A DNA stretch of 43,363 nucleotides from Nitrospirota bacterium (GTDB taxonomy: Bacteria; Nitrospirota; Thermodesulfovibrionia; Thermodesulfovibrionales; UBA6898), in the NCBI GenBank assembly GCA_024275975.1, contig JAJRYC010000014.1, positions 1 to 43,363 on the forward strand. Direction: 5' to 3'. The notes below the pieces were generated by a model. It ran no database searches. It saw only the letters and a list, made by a program, of their open reading frames with translations, and was not told where the DNA came from. The translations under genes and the position numbers were made by a program. Shown in pieces: positions 35,351-43,363 of the stretch; the stretch's first letter is position 1; each line of letters begins with the position of its first letter.

Positions 35351-37087
35351 TCATTTCACCGTGCGGCTGAACCTCCTGAATATGTTTTTTTGTGAATCAT
35401 GGTCCTTTGCTCTGCCGGGGACCCTGACTTCCTTCCGTTCCGTAATCATGCTCTCCACTGTCTCGGTTCCATGCCGTTTTTTATCCTGGTCCGTCCTTAC
35501 AGGTCTGATCTGTTCGTATCGGTGTGTCTTTCCGGATGAATAAGGCATATCAGTGGACCTTGTTGTTCTCTTTGTAACAACCGAACGCCCCTGTAATCTT
35601 TTGCGTTTGAGGGTGCTGTTCACTTTCGCCGGAGATTTTTTATAAGGCTGAATCTTCCAGACAGGCAAGGTTTTTCCGGGCGATTTTATGTCTGCCTTTC
35701 CTCTGGACGGGTTCTTGGCGTGTCTCGCTTCCAGCGACCTCTCAGGCGCTGCAGCCTTGCGGGTATAAACGGATTGTGATTTGTCTCTCAGGGACGGTCG
35801 TCTTTTCCCGTTGTCAACATGTTGCATCTCTGCCCGACGATGTTGTTTTGCATCGTGGACGTCCCTGCCCACCGGCATAAATGACGAATTTCGAGGCCTT
35901 ATTTCAGGTCGTCCGGCAGGGTGTCTTTTATCAATAAATGGATTTTTCACTCCCCTCAGTTTTGCGTGCCTTCCATTGATAAAGGCGTCGTGTTGCTGAA
36001 CATTCACTGCGTTCCTCACATTGGTGTTTCTGTAAACCGTTTTTATAACTGTATTCTGAATATTAATGTTTATTATATTTACACTCCATTGGCCGTAATA
36101 ACCGTATCCATAATAAATTTCCCTTGGAGCCAGCGGCACCCAGGCCACATATGTGGGCGTATAAACCCAGCCGACAAAGCCCGGACCCCAATAGACCTGG
36201 CCCCTTCCGGGAGGTACCCAGAACCATCCGATCGAGACGGAAAACGCCCACCGGCCGTAGTGATATGGCACCCAACCCCACGGCTCATACGCTACCCAGA
36301 CGTAATCGCCACCCATCCACGACCACCTGCCAGACCTGTATGGAGACCATCCCGCATCCACGACGACCCCCGGCGTCCAGACATAGCCATATTCCCTGGC
36401 GTATATCCATCTGCCGTAGTTGTCGAAATCATAAGAGTAGGGCCGTAGTTCAGCAGGAAGGTATCGTTGGCTGTACCTCGACTCCTCGAATATACGGTCT
36501 CTCGCCCTGTTCCATGATTCCCAGCCGCCGGCAGGTCCGAGTGGAGATATATCAGCATAGTTACCTTCTATCAGTGAGAGAGTGTCGCCGGCGCCCAGCC
36601 TCGTTCCGTTGTATTTGGTTTCCGCGTATACCGAGCCACTGTAAACAGAGACCTCCGTGATATCATATTCCTTAACCTCGATTCCGAATTTGGACCGGTA
36701 ATCCGTGCTGACTGAAGTAACGGGGGTATTTATCCATATCTCGCCGTTGCTTCCTCCCCTGAAATTGATATACGCCTTCCCTTGGCCAAGGTAGAATCGA
36801 GCGGCTTCGGCTCTTTTGGTAACAAGTAATGAATCCTCGTCCAGCCTCAGGAAAGAGCCGTCTGCGAATTGTATCTCCAGCCTGCCTGATTCAGGTACCC
36901 AAATCCTGTCGCCATTCCTGACGGGCATGTTGATCGTGACAGGTGCCCATCCGGGTGTACCGTCATTTTTTAAACGGACATCTCCCTCTACCAGGCTTAT
37001 TCTCAAAGACCCGAGACTGGAGGAGTAGGAATATGCCGGGAGCAGGAATAGTAAAAAAGCAATAGATAAGGTTTTAATAAGTTTCAT
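35351..37087 (-). CDS. Secreted FecR-domain protein with Trp/Tyr-rich repeats (DUF6600-like)
   Basis: A 578-residue exported protein. The start chosen is ATG 37087 (MKLIKTLSIAFLLFLLPAYS, a clear signal peptide), preceded by GAGGAGG. A FecR-type domain follows (about residues 28-190: GDVRLKNDGTPGWAPV, NGDRIWVPESGRLEIQFADG, SVYSGSVYAE). The middle (about 220-340) is a chain of aromatic repeats such as GRWSWMGGDYVWVAYEPWGW, as in DUF6600 proteins. The C-terminal 200 residues are basic and disordered (many Arg/Lys/Pro). The role is unknown, probably envelope or surface structure. It is not next to sigma or TonB genes, so FecR-type signalling is unlikely. Confidence 0.8.
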   Translation of the reverse strand: MKLIKTLSIAFLLFLLPAYSYSSSLGSLRISLVEGDVRLKNDGTPGWAPVTINMPVRNGDRIWVPESGRLEIQFADGSFLRLDEDSLLVTKRAEAARFYLGQGKAYINFRGGSNGEIWINTPVTSVSTDYRSKFGIEVKEYDITEVSVYSGSVYAETKYNGTRLGAGDTLSLIEGNYADISPLGPAGGWESWNRARDRIFEESRYSQRYLPAELRPYSYDFDNYGRWIYAREYGYVWTPGVVVDAGWSPYRSGRWSWMGGDYVWVAYEPWGWVPYHYGRWAFSVSIGWFWVPPGRGQVYWGPGFVGWVYTPTYVAWVPLAPREIYYGYGYYGQWSVNIININIQNTVIKTVYRNTNVRNAVNVQQHDAFINGRHAKLRGVKNPFIDKRHPAGRPEIRPRNSSFMPVGRDVHDAKQHRRAEMQHVDNGKRRPSLRDKSQSVYTRKAAAPERSLEARHAKNPSRGKADIKSPGKTLPVWKIQPYKKSPAKVNSTLKRKRLQGRSVVTKRTTRSTDMPYSSGKTHRYEQIRPVRTDQDKKRHGTETVESMITERKEVRVPGRAKDHDSQKNIFRRFSRTVK

Positions 37088-37222
37088 TATTATATCCTCC
37101 TCGAAAAATTTATTTAAACAACCGGGCAATGTCTCTCTTTACATCCCCTTCTAAGATAATTCAAACATATGTTTGTGAAGAATTTATGAACCCATGGGAC
37201 TCCGCACCTTTTGAAAAGCAAT

Positions 37223-37334
37223 AGCGCATAAAAAAAGTTCAAAGTTCTACGTTCAATGTTCAAGGTTCAAAGACGAACGGCAGAGCGCATGGCGTAAAAA
37301 AAGTTCAATGTTCTACGTTCTATGTTCAAAGACA
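37223..37334. repeat. Imperfect direct repeat built on GTTC
   Basis: Two copies of a roughly 45-base unit (37224-37273 and 37285-37333), each starting GCGCAT and containing AAAAAAAGTTCAA followed by GTTCTACGTTC and ATGTTCAA. This is a simple dispersed intergenic repeat between the FecR-domain gene and the end of the fabF-like gene. Confidence 0.6.
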
Positions 37335-37354
37335 AGGATAACAGCAAAACAACA

Positions 37355-38677
37355 CTATGTTTCACATATTTGACTGGACACCGGGGGAGGAGGTAGGGGC
37401 ATGGCGCGCCATGCCCCTACCTCGATGCCTTTTAAGACGATAACCGCGTTAACCCCGCCGAAACCAAAGGAATTGGAGATCGCAATCTTTATCTCCGACT
37501 CTGTTTTCTTCTGAATTATATTGAGGTTGCAGGCGGGATCCTGAACATTGCGGTTTATTGTCGGAGGTATCACACCCTCTCTTATGGACATAAGTGTCAA
37601 AGCTATCTCGAAGGCCCCGGATGCCGCGAGCATATGGCCTGTCATGCTCTTTGCGGCGGTCACCGGAATCCCTGGCGCACGTTCCCCGAAGGCCATTCCT
37701 ATGGCCTCCGCCTCGGCAATATCCCCGAGCCGTGTTGCCGTGCCATGCGCGTTGATATGATCAACTTCCTCAGGGAGTATGTCGGCCTCCTTGATCGCCA
37801 TGGTAATCGCATTTGCCTCGCCGGACGGCTCCGGTCTGGTTATATGGAACGCATCGGTAGTGTTTCCATAGCCGATTATCTCGCCGTATATATCAGCTCC
37901 CCTTGCAAGAGCGCCATCATAATCTTCAAGAACCAGAATACACGCACCCTCGGAAAGAACAAACCCATCCCTTGATCTGTCGAAAGGCCTGCTCGCGTTG
38001 CGGTCAGCTCCCTTTGAGAGCGCTCCTGTAATACCATACCCCTCGATACAGAACCTGCATACCGGCGACTCGGACCCTCCGGCAAGAACTGGCCCCTTAT
38101 AACCGGACTTTATCAGTCTGTATGCTTCCCCAATGGCGTTTGCGCCTGAAGCACACGCGTTTGAGATGCCGAGGCAATATCCTTTTATCCCCAGCTTCAG
38201 CGCGACGGTGGATGAAGCCATGCTTATCGTGGTTGAAGGCATCAGGTATGGAGATAAACGGCGGCCCCGGTTTTCATTGACGGTATTCGATCCACGACGC
38301 TGCAACAGGGCCTTTTCTATCGTGCCTATGCCGCCCCTGCTGGAGCCGATGATAACTCCACCGGAAGTAAGTGGCGAACGGCGGCCGGCTGATGACATGC
38401 CATGGGAGAATAGTCCTGTATCCTCGGCCGCCATGATTGACGCGGCTACGGCATATTGAACAAAGTGATCAATCCTGTTTGCCTCATTTCGTGAAAGATA
38501 CGCCTCAGCGTCAAAATCTTTTAGCTCTCCCGCAACCTTCCACGGAACGTCATCTGTGTCAAAGCTTTTTACCGGCCCTAAACCTGATCTCCCCGCCTTA
38601 ATTGAATCCCAGGATTCCTGAAACGTGTTCCCGAGCGGACTGACTGCGCCGATGCCTGTTACCGTGACTCTGCCCAT
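37355..38677 (-). CDS. fabF: Beta-ketoacyl-ACP synthase II-like protein with repeat-derived C-terminus
   Basis: A 440-residue condensing enzyme of fatty acid (or polyketide-like) synthesis. The catalytic triad is C175 (SNACASGANAIGEAY), H311 (NAHGTATRLGD) and H348 (SMTGHMLAASGAFE). The N-terminus (RVTVTGIGAVSPLG) and late NSFGFGGVNAVIVLKGI are canonical. The family normally ends there. The extra 22 residues (EVGAWRAMPLPPPP and so on) are encoded by the palindrome and the 30-bp repeat, so the native stop has been lost. It stands alone with no acpP or fab genes beside it, so it may serve a special lipid rather than be the housekeeping FabF. No clear ribosome binding site. Confidence 0.85.
   Translation of the reverse strand: MGRVTVTGIGAVSPLGNTFQESWDSIKAGRSGLGPVKSFDTDDVPWKVAGELKDFDAEAYLSRNEANRIDHFVQYAVAASIMAAEDTGLFSHGMSSAGRRSPLTSGGVIIGSSRGGIGTIEKALLQRRGSNTVNENRGRRLSPYLMPSTTISMASSTVALKLGIKGYCLGISNACASGANAIGEAYRLIKSGYKGPVLAGGSESPVCRFCIEGYGITGALSKGADRNASRPFDRSRDGFVLSEGACILVLEDYDGALARGADIYGEIIGYGNTTDAFHITRPEPSGEANAITMAIKEADILPEEVDHINAHGTATRLGDIAEAEAIGMAFGERAPGIPVTAAKSMTGHMLAASGAFEIALTLMSIREGVIPPTINRNVQDPACNLNIIQKKTESEIKIAISNSFGFGGVNAVIVLKGIEVGAWRAMPLPPPPVSSQICET
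37357..37386. repeat. 30-bp repeat shared with 14614-14643, copy 2
   Basis: Contains TGACTGGACACCGGGG and matches the copy at 14614 at 27 of 30 bases. It supplies the TAG stop of the fabF-like gene on the minus strand. Confidence 0.6.
37390..37423. repeat. 34-bp perfect palindrome inside the fabF-like 3' end
   Basis: Arms of 17 bp starting GAGGTAGGGGCATGGCG with no spacer. Sequences of the form GTAGGGGC...GCCCCTAC are frequent dispersed palindromes in bacterial genomes. Here it is translated as part of the C-terminal tail of the fabF-like gene. Confidence 0.75.
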
Positions 38678-38908
38678 TGTTAACTATATTAGCATATAGG
38701 GTTTACGATTATCATACGCAATATTTAAGGTGAAAAATTGACCCTATCTGTTTTACAATAGAAGCATCGTGTGTAATCCGGTTCCATTTCCACCTTGAGG
38801 CGGATGATGAAGATGGTTCTGTTGAGGAGACGCGCTGACTTTAAGATTTTTCGCGATTTTTTTTAGATAAATTATTTACATTACCCTGTGGTAATATATT
38901 TACCCGGG

Positions 38909-39653
38909 TGAATTTTTCAAGGAAGAAAATTGGGCTGGAGAGATATTAAAAAAGAGGCGTGAAGAGCTGGGTCTTGATATCATCGAGATTGCGAGTCTGC
39001 TGAAAGTCAAGGCTGACTACCTGACCGCCATAGAAGATGACAAATACGGGGAGCTTCCTGTTGGGGTGTATACCAACGGATATATCAGGATGTACGCGAA
39101 GCATCTCAATATTGATCCCGAGCCGGTAATAAAGCATTACGCGGCCTATCTTTCACAATCCCCCCATCAACAGTGCAATCATGTTCCTGTTATCCCGATA
39201 GCTTTTTCCAGAAAGAGACGCCCGGTATTTTTTTATCTTGCCATTCTTCTTGTGGCTTTGGCCGCGTTATCCTTATTTTTTTATATGAGCGGAGAGCGGA
39301 ACATTAAAGAGCTGTATGACATGATTATACATAAAGCCCCCGTTGGAGAATCCATCAATACCGAAAATATCTCAGGGACTGGGCGGCAGGTTTCCACGGA
39401 GAAAAAAAAACATATCCTTAGCATCAAGGCAACCGAGGTGGGATGGGTTTATCTTCAGTTCGACACTGGGAAGTCAGAAGAAGTATTTCTGGTCCCCGGA
39501 CAGTCAAAAACATGGAATTTTTCAGAAAACGTCCTGTTAAAAATAGGGAATGCCGGCGGGGTCAGCTTGAACCTTGATGGGGAAAATCTCGGCGTGCCGG
39601 GTAAATCCGGAGAGGTTGTTACTTTAACCCTTCCTGCTGGGAGTAATGAATAG
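38909..39653 (+). CDS. RodZ-like helix-turn-helix membrane protein, start broken or unclear
   Basis: The frame to 39653 encodes an N-terminal HTH_25 domain (LKKRREELGLDIIEIASLLK; KADYLTAIEDDKYGELPVGV; YTNGYIRMYAKHLNIDPEPV), one membrane segment (VFFYLAILLVALAALSLFF) and a periplasmic DUF4115-type beta domain (WVYLQFDTGKSEEVFLVPG). This is RodZ layout; RodZ tethers MreB to the membrane. The frame is open upstream to 38895 but has no ATG, GTG or TTG before the HTH; the first ATG (39066) would delete it. A GTG at 38909 in another frame encodes MNFSRK, and removing one A from the AAAA at 38926-38929 would join it to the HTH frame. I therefore suspect a single extra base. The coordinates assume that start. 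Confidence 0.65.
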
Positions 39654-39762
39654 CTTTCCGGATAGTTGATCATTTTTTATAAACAGGCTGCCGGATTGTC
39701 TATCTCCAGTTCTTATTAATGAATTTTACGCGATATAAAGATTAAACCGAGGATGTTTTCAG

Positions 39763-40566
39763 ATGAAAAAATATGGTGGGGTTTTCATGGTTTTAGTCTT
39801 TATCCTTGTAGGGGGACTTTTCGGCTGTGAAAGATCGAACAACGGGAAGACGGACGCGGGGATTATCAGCATAGGGTTTAACATCCCGCTTACAGGTGAC
39901 ATATCCAAGGTTGGAGAAGGCTCCAAGTATGCGGCAGAGATGATGAAAGAAGAGATCAACTCGGCCGGGGGGCTGACTGTCGGGAATAAAGATTACATGC
40001 TGGAATTCATCTACGAGGATAATGAGTCAAAAGCCGAGTCAGCCACTGCTGTTGCTCTGAAACTTATCGCCCAGGACAAGGTGCTGGCGATTATCGGACC
40101 CCAGTCAAGCAAGCAGGCCATTCCCGCCGGTGAGATCTGTGATAGCAGCGCCACAGTAATGATTTCTCCATGGTCAACCAATCCGCAGACGACCATGGGT
40201 CGTCCATATGTCTTCCGCGGCTGCTTCCTCGACCCGTTCCAGGGCCCGGTGGCCGCCAATTTCGTTACCAGGGAATTCGGAGCAAAAAAGGCTGCCGTGC
40301 TTTACGATATAGCAAGCGATTATCCGAAAGGCCTTGCGGAATATTTCAAGGACGCGTTCGAGAAATTACACGGGGCAGGGTCTGTTGTCAGCTTTGAGAC
40401 ATTCACAACAAAGGACCGTGACTTCAGCGCGCAGCTCACAAATATTATAAAATCCAGTGCGGATGTACTCTTTGTTTCCCAGTATTATGACGAGGTTCCG
40501 CTGATAGTAAAGCAGGCGGATGAGTTGGCTGAAAACCTTGATGTGCAGAAAGCCTACCTGGGCTGA
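39763..40566 (+). pseudogene. Branched-chain amino-acid-type substrate-binding lipoprotein, 3' truncated
   Basis: A LivJ-like periplasmic-binding protein: lipoprotein signal peptide with lipobox LFGC (C22), ISIGFNIPLTGDISKVGEGS, IIGPQSSKQAIPAGEI and YVFRGCFLDPFQGPVAANF are all typical. Family members are about 370-390 residues; this one stops at 267, after VQKAYLG, where homologues usually continue with GDSW. The reading frame breaks at about 40561-40564, and AT-rich sequence of a different character follows. The last third of the gene is absent from the window. I infer that the accessory segment to the right was inserted into, or recombined at, this point. Confidence 0.75.
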
Positions 40567-40702
40567 GGAGAGGGAAGGAAACCAGGGTGCCATCGCTTAC
40601 TCTGCTAAATGCTTAGATTTCTCCTCTTTTAAGAAGACATGATCCAGTTGCTATTATAAGGTAGGATAAAAAAGACACAAAAAGATAATTAATGTGCTAT
40701 TA

Positions 40703-40731
40703 TTGACAGTATATTGCAAAATAGACATACT
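40703..40731 (+). promoter_or_regulatory. Promoter of the rloA-rloB operon
   Basis: TTGACA (40703-40708), a 17-base spacer and CATACT (40726-40731). The leader to ATG 40757 would be about 20 bases and contains the ribosome binding site AAGGAGGTGG (40740-40749). Confidence 0.6.
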
Positions 40732-40756
40732 AATTGCCTAAGGAGGTGGGTTTGAT

Positions 40757-42037
40757 ATGCTGATCGAATTTAGCGTTACAAATTATCTTTCTATCCGAGA
40801 GCAGGCGACATTGAGTCTGGTCAAAGCAAAATCTCAGGAACTAAAAAGCACAAATACCTTTGCTCCTGAAGCCCCTGCAACACCTGAGCTACTGCGAAGC
40901 AGTGCACTCTATGGTGCCAATGCAGCAGGTAAGTCCAACTTCATTAAAGCATTACTGTTTATGAAGGGGTTTGTAATGCGTTCTGCCAAAGAAAGTCAGG
41001 CAGGCGAAAAGCTGGACATTACGCCATTTTTACTGGATGACACAAGCCGCAATAAGCCCAGCGAATTTGAGGTGACCTTTGTTAGCCAAGGGGTTCGCTA
41101 TCAGTATGGATTTGCGGTAACGCAGGAGCGAATTATTGAAGAGTGGCTGCTGGCTTATCCCAAGGGTCGTCCACAAAGATGGATTGAGCGAGCCTATGAT
41201 GAAAAATCGCAGGCTTATGTATGGGGAAAAATGGAGAAGCTTTCAGGGCAAAAGCAACTATGGCAAGCTGCAACACGCTCTAATGCATTGTTTCTTTCTA
41301 CCGCTGTTCAACTAAACAATCAACAGCTTAAACCTGTATTTGAATGGTTTTCATCAACACTGCGTGTTGCTCACATCGGTGGTTGGGGTCCAAGTTTCTC
41401 TATTAAATTATGTGAAAATGTAGAAATAAGAGATAAAATTATTAGTTTTCTAAAAGCCGCTGATGTCGATATTGATGATATTCAACTCGAAAAAGAAAAG
41501 TTTAATAAGGAAAACCTGCCGGATGATATGCCGGATGATATCAAAAAGCTAGTCGAGGAAAAATACAGGGATCAGTCTATTGTAAATGTTAAAACAGGCC
41601 ACTCCCTGACGAGCGGGAAAAAGGTTCTGTTTGATATTGCTGATGAATCTGACGGCACGCGGAAAATTTTTGAACTCGCCGGACCGTGGCTGGATTCACT
41701 GGATAATGGTTATGTGCTTGTTATTGATGAGCTGCACGACAATTTACACCCATTAATGGTGAAGTTTCTTGTTAACCTCTTTCATTGTAGGGAAACCAAC
41801 CCAAAAAACGCACAACTTATCTTTACAACGCACGATACATCTATCCTTAACCAGGAAGTGTTTCGTCGAGATCAAATCTGGTTCTGCGAAAAAGACAAGG
41901 AACAATCATCAAAACTCTACCCCCTGACAGACTTTAGCCCACGTAAAGGTGTGGAAAATCTGGAGCGAGGTTATCTGACGGGTCGCTATGGCGCATTGCC
42001 TTACTTGAAAAATGTAAAAATGGCAATGGGGTGTTGA
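40757..42037 (+). CDS. RloA-like AAA/ABC-type ATPase (defence)
   Basis: A 426-residue ABC/SMC-type ATPase (AAA_21/AAA_15 group). Features are FSVTNYLSIREQATLSLV at the N-terminus, Walker A LYGANAAGKSNFIKAL (about residues 51-66), Walker B YVLVIDELHDNLHPLMVKFL (about 318-337) and switch His in FTTHDTSIL. The pairing with an RloB-type gene directly downstream (the TGA stop is directly followed by GTG) is the RloA-RloB arrangement. It resembles AbiL-type and, more distantly, PARIS-type (AriA-AriB) anti-phage systems with an ATPase sensor and a TOPRIM-type effector. The ATPase gene itself looks intact. Gene and flanks are AT-rich relative to the core region. Confidence 0.85.
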   Translation: MLIEFSVTNYLSIREQATLSLVKAKSQELKSTNTFAPEAPATPELLRSSALYGANAAGKSNFIKALLFMKGFVMRSAKESQAGEKLDITPFLLDDTSRNKPSEFEVTFVSQGVRYQYGFAVTQERIIEEWLLAYPKGRPQRWIERAYDEKSQAYVWGKMEKLSGQKQLWQAATRSNALFLSTAVQLNNQQLKPVFEWFSSTLRVAHIGGWGPSFSIKLCENVEIRDKIISFLKAADVDIDDIQLEKEKFNKENLPDDMPDDIKKLVEEKYRDQSIVNVKTGHSLTSGKKVLFDIADESDGTRKIFELAGPWLDSLDNGYVLVIDELHDNLHPLMVKFLVNLFHCRETNPKNAQLIFTTHDTSILNQEVFRRDQIWFCEKDKEQSSKLYPLTDFSPRKGVENLERGYLTGRYGALPYLKNVKMAMGC

Positions 42038-42703
42038 GTGGGCAGCGATAACCTTTTTCACGAACGCAAAGCAAGAAGGGAACGCGACCTGGCACGCAAA
42101 CGAGCCCGACGCGCCAGTTATGACCGAGTGCTTATTGTCTGTGAAGGCGCCAAAACAGAGCCGAACTACTTGCGTAAACTGATTGATTTTCTTGAGTTGA
42201 ACACAGCGAATGTCGAAGTGGATGGTGATATTGGTTCCAGCCCTATCAGTGTAGTTGAACATTCAAAGGAACGATACAACGAGGAAAAGCGTACGGGGGA
42301 GGCATTCGATCGAGTATTCTGCGTTTTTGATAAAGATTCACATGAAAGTTATACGCGTGCACTTGATGAAGTTAAACAAGCAAAGCCTAAAAATATATTT
42401 ACGGCCATCACATCTGTACCCTGCTTTGAATATTGGCTGCTTCTGCATTATTAATTTACAACTAGGCCATTTGTAGTTACTGGAAGAAAAAGCGCTTGTG
42501 AAAATTTAATTGATTATTTAAAGAAATATTTTCCTGCCTACTCTAAAGGCAATGCCAATGCATACAATGAAATAAAACCTCTAACAACTCAGGCGATTGA
42601 TAGAAGCAAGCAGGCACTTAAACAAGCGCAAGAAAATGAAAGAGATAACCCCGCTACACTGATGCATGAATTAGTGGAATATTTACATCAGCTGAAAGAT
42701 TAG
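42038..42703 (+). pseudogene. RloB-like TOPRIM protein interrupted by an in-frame TAA
   Basis: From GTG 42038 the frame encodes ERKARRERDLARKRARRASY, then a TOPRIM-like RloB domain (LIVCEGAKTEPNYLRKLIDF; RVFCVFDKDSHESYTRAL; SVPCFEYWLLLHY). A TAA at 42452-42454 (codon 139) stops it. The same frame then continues in homology for 82 codons (FTTRPFVVTGRKSACENLID; YFPAYSKGNANAY; LMHELVEYLHQLK) to TAG at 42701-42703. Homologues have a Glu or other polar residue after LLLHY/F, so the change is probably GAA (or CAA) to TAA. It is the presumed effector of the pair. The truncated product keeps the TOPRIM acidic residues but loses the C-terminal helical part. The GTG start directly follows the rloA stop. 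Confidence 0.8.
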
Positions 42704-42708
42704 GTGAG

Positions 42709-42726
42709 AAAGATTCATGAATCTTT
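42709..42726. repeat. 18-bp perfect palindrome after rloB
   Basis: AAAGATTCATGAATCTTT lies 6 bases past the rloB TAG. It could be a binding site or part of a transcript end; there is no long T-tract. Confidence 0.4.
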
Positions 42727-42770
42727 GAGGGCCAAATCTTCATTTATGACAAGCGAGAAGATTGTCAGGC

Positions 42771-42796
42771 AACTTTGGGGACGAACTTTGGGGACG
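42771..42796. repeat. Tandem 13-bp repeat
   Basis: AACTTTGGGGACG occurs twice without a gap (42771-42783 and 42784-42796). It lies in the gene-free stretch 42704-42959. That stretch also has an AAGGAGGTGG at about 42852 that is followed only by a 6-codon frame. Confidence 0.6.
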
Positions 42797-42959
42797 TTCT
42801 TGTCTAATTTAACATATGCCTGCAAGGGACAGATAATCGAGTGATAGAAAGGAGGTGGATTTAGAAGCCGCTTAAATACCTTAACCGGAAGGCTGGTGTA
42901 AACGCTTTTACTGTTCAGCGCAGTTATGCAACGTAGGAATCAACGACCCGTAAGTGCCA

Positions 42960-43232
42960 ATGAAAAAATTGAAAAATGACATTAAAAATGATGAACTCGA
43001 GAGTGAAGGCGAGCGCTTGCTGGAAGAATGGGGTGCGGAAGATCAACCTATCGGAGAAGTCTCTCAGATATATGATGGAGACCCTTCGGATCCTCAATCC
43101 ACTCATGGTTGCTGTAATAATTTGGAAGTAGCTGATGGAGGGAAGGTCAGGAAGTTATGTACGCGTTGCCAGCTTCGTATTGAAGCTGCACGTATCGACC
43201 GCGCATATAGAAAACTCGTAGCTGCTATATAG
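42960..43232 (+). CDS. Small Cys-rich protein, unknown
   Basis: A 90-residue protein from ATG 42960 (MKKLKND; a second ATG lies at 42954). The first half is acidic and helical (ELESEGERLLEEWG). The second half has GCCNNLEVADGGKVRKLCTRC, two Cys pairs spaced like a small zinc ribbon, followed by a basic helix (RIEAARIDRAYRKLVAAI). I do not recognise it. No strong ribosome binding site. From 43233 to the window end I see nothing supportable. Confidence 0.45.
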   Translation: MKKLKNDIKNDELESEGERLLEEWGAEDQPIGEVSQIYDGDPSDPQSTHGCCNNLEVADGGKVRKLCTRCQLRIEAARIDRAYRKLVAAI

Positions 43233-43363
43233 GTGCGCATAAATAAATCGACAATAATCGTGCAGAACCCAGCAAATACTGGCTGAATGAAGAACAGAAT
43301 TTCGTGTCTTTTGCAAAAAGGTATCCGAACAAGCTTGCAGTTCACCTTTTTTTTGTGTAAAAT

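Noticed and set aside
37223-37334. Repeat array as a CRISPR
   Set aside because: Only two imperfect units without unique spacers of constant length and without cas genes.

Overview
The window looks like the chromosome of an anaerobic, dissimilatory sulfate-reducing bacterium. Its centre (about 21.9-34.2 kb, + strand) holds the sulfate-activation and APS-reduction pathway in one co-directional run: adk, sat, aprB, aprA, qmoA, qmoB, qmoC, a CBS-domain protein and a membrane pyrophosphatase (hppA). This gene set and the envelope genes around it fit Nitrospirota (Thermodesulfovibrio-like) or Desulfobacterota. I cannot separate these from sequence alone, and there is no rRNA here.

Layout. (1) 0.1-6.0 kb is an accessory region: an unrecognised gene followed by an integron attC-like site, then a restriction-modification-like cluster (two methyltransferase-type subunits, a shortened Bro-N protein, and a GIY-YIG plus DExH helicase gene broken by one in-frame TAG). 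(2) 6.2-7.9 kb on the - strand is a self-contained two-gene unit with its own promoter and terminator: a papain/C39-like cysteine-protease-fold protein and a 66-residue acidic protein. Its function is unknown. (3) 8.2-14.5 kb has a radical SAM protein, then a MoxR / DUF58 / transglutaminase (TgpA-like) operon and a membrane protein, with a 164-bp inverted-repeat element starting in the stop codon of the transglutaminase gene. (4) 14.5-15.2 kb is non-coding, rich in palindromic repeats, with a tRNA-Met(CAT). (5) 15.3-20.4 kb on the - strand is the rod-shape operon mreB-mreC-mreD-mrdA(PBP2)-rodA; mreB carries a one-base frameshift exactly at a GGGAAAG slippery heptamer. An RDD membrane protein and rdgB follow. 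(6) 21.9-34.2 kb is the sulfate-reduction run, ending at a clear terminator. (7) 34.4-39.7 kb holds a YkgJ-like Cys-cluster protein, a FecR-domain secreted protein, a fabF-like synthase whose 3' end is made of repeats, and a RodZ-like protein without a proper start. (8) 39.8-43.4 kb is a truncated substrate-binding-protein gene abutting a second accessory segment with RloA/RloB-type defence genes (rloB has an in-frame TAA) and a small Cys-rich protein.

How the genes work together. Sat turns sulfate and ATP into APS and PPi. HppA hydrolyses PPi and pumps ions. AprAB reduces APS to sulfite and AMP with electrons from QmoABC. Adk returns AMP to ADP. The CBS protein could sense adenylates, which is inference. 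The flanking defence genes show decay: two nonsense codons and one internal deletion. Three core genes (mreB, the 13.6-kb membrane protein, the RodZ-like gene) show single-base frame problems beside short homopolymers, so assembly error must be excluded before biology is read into them.
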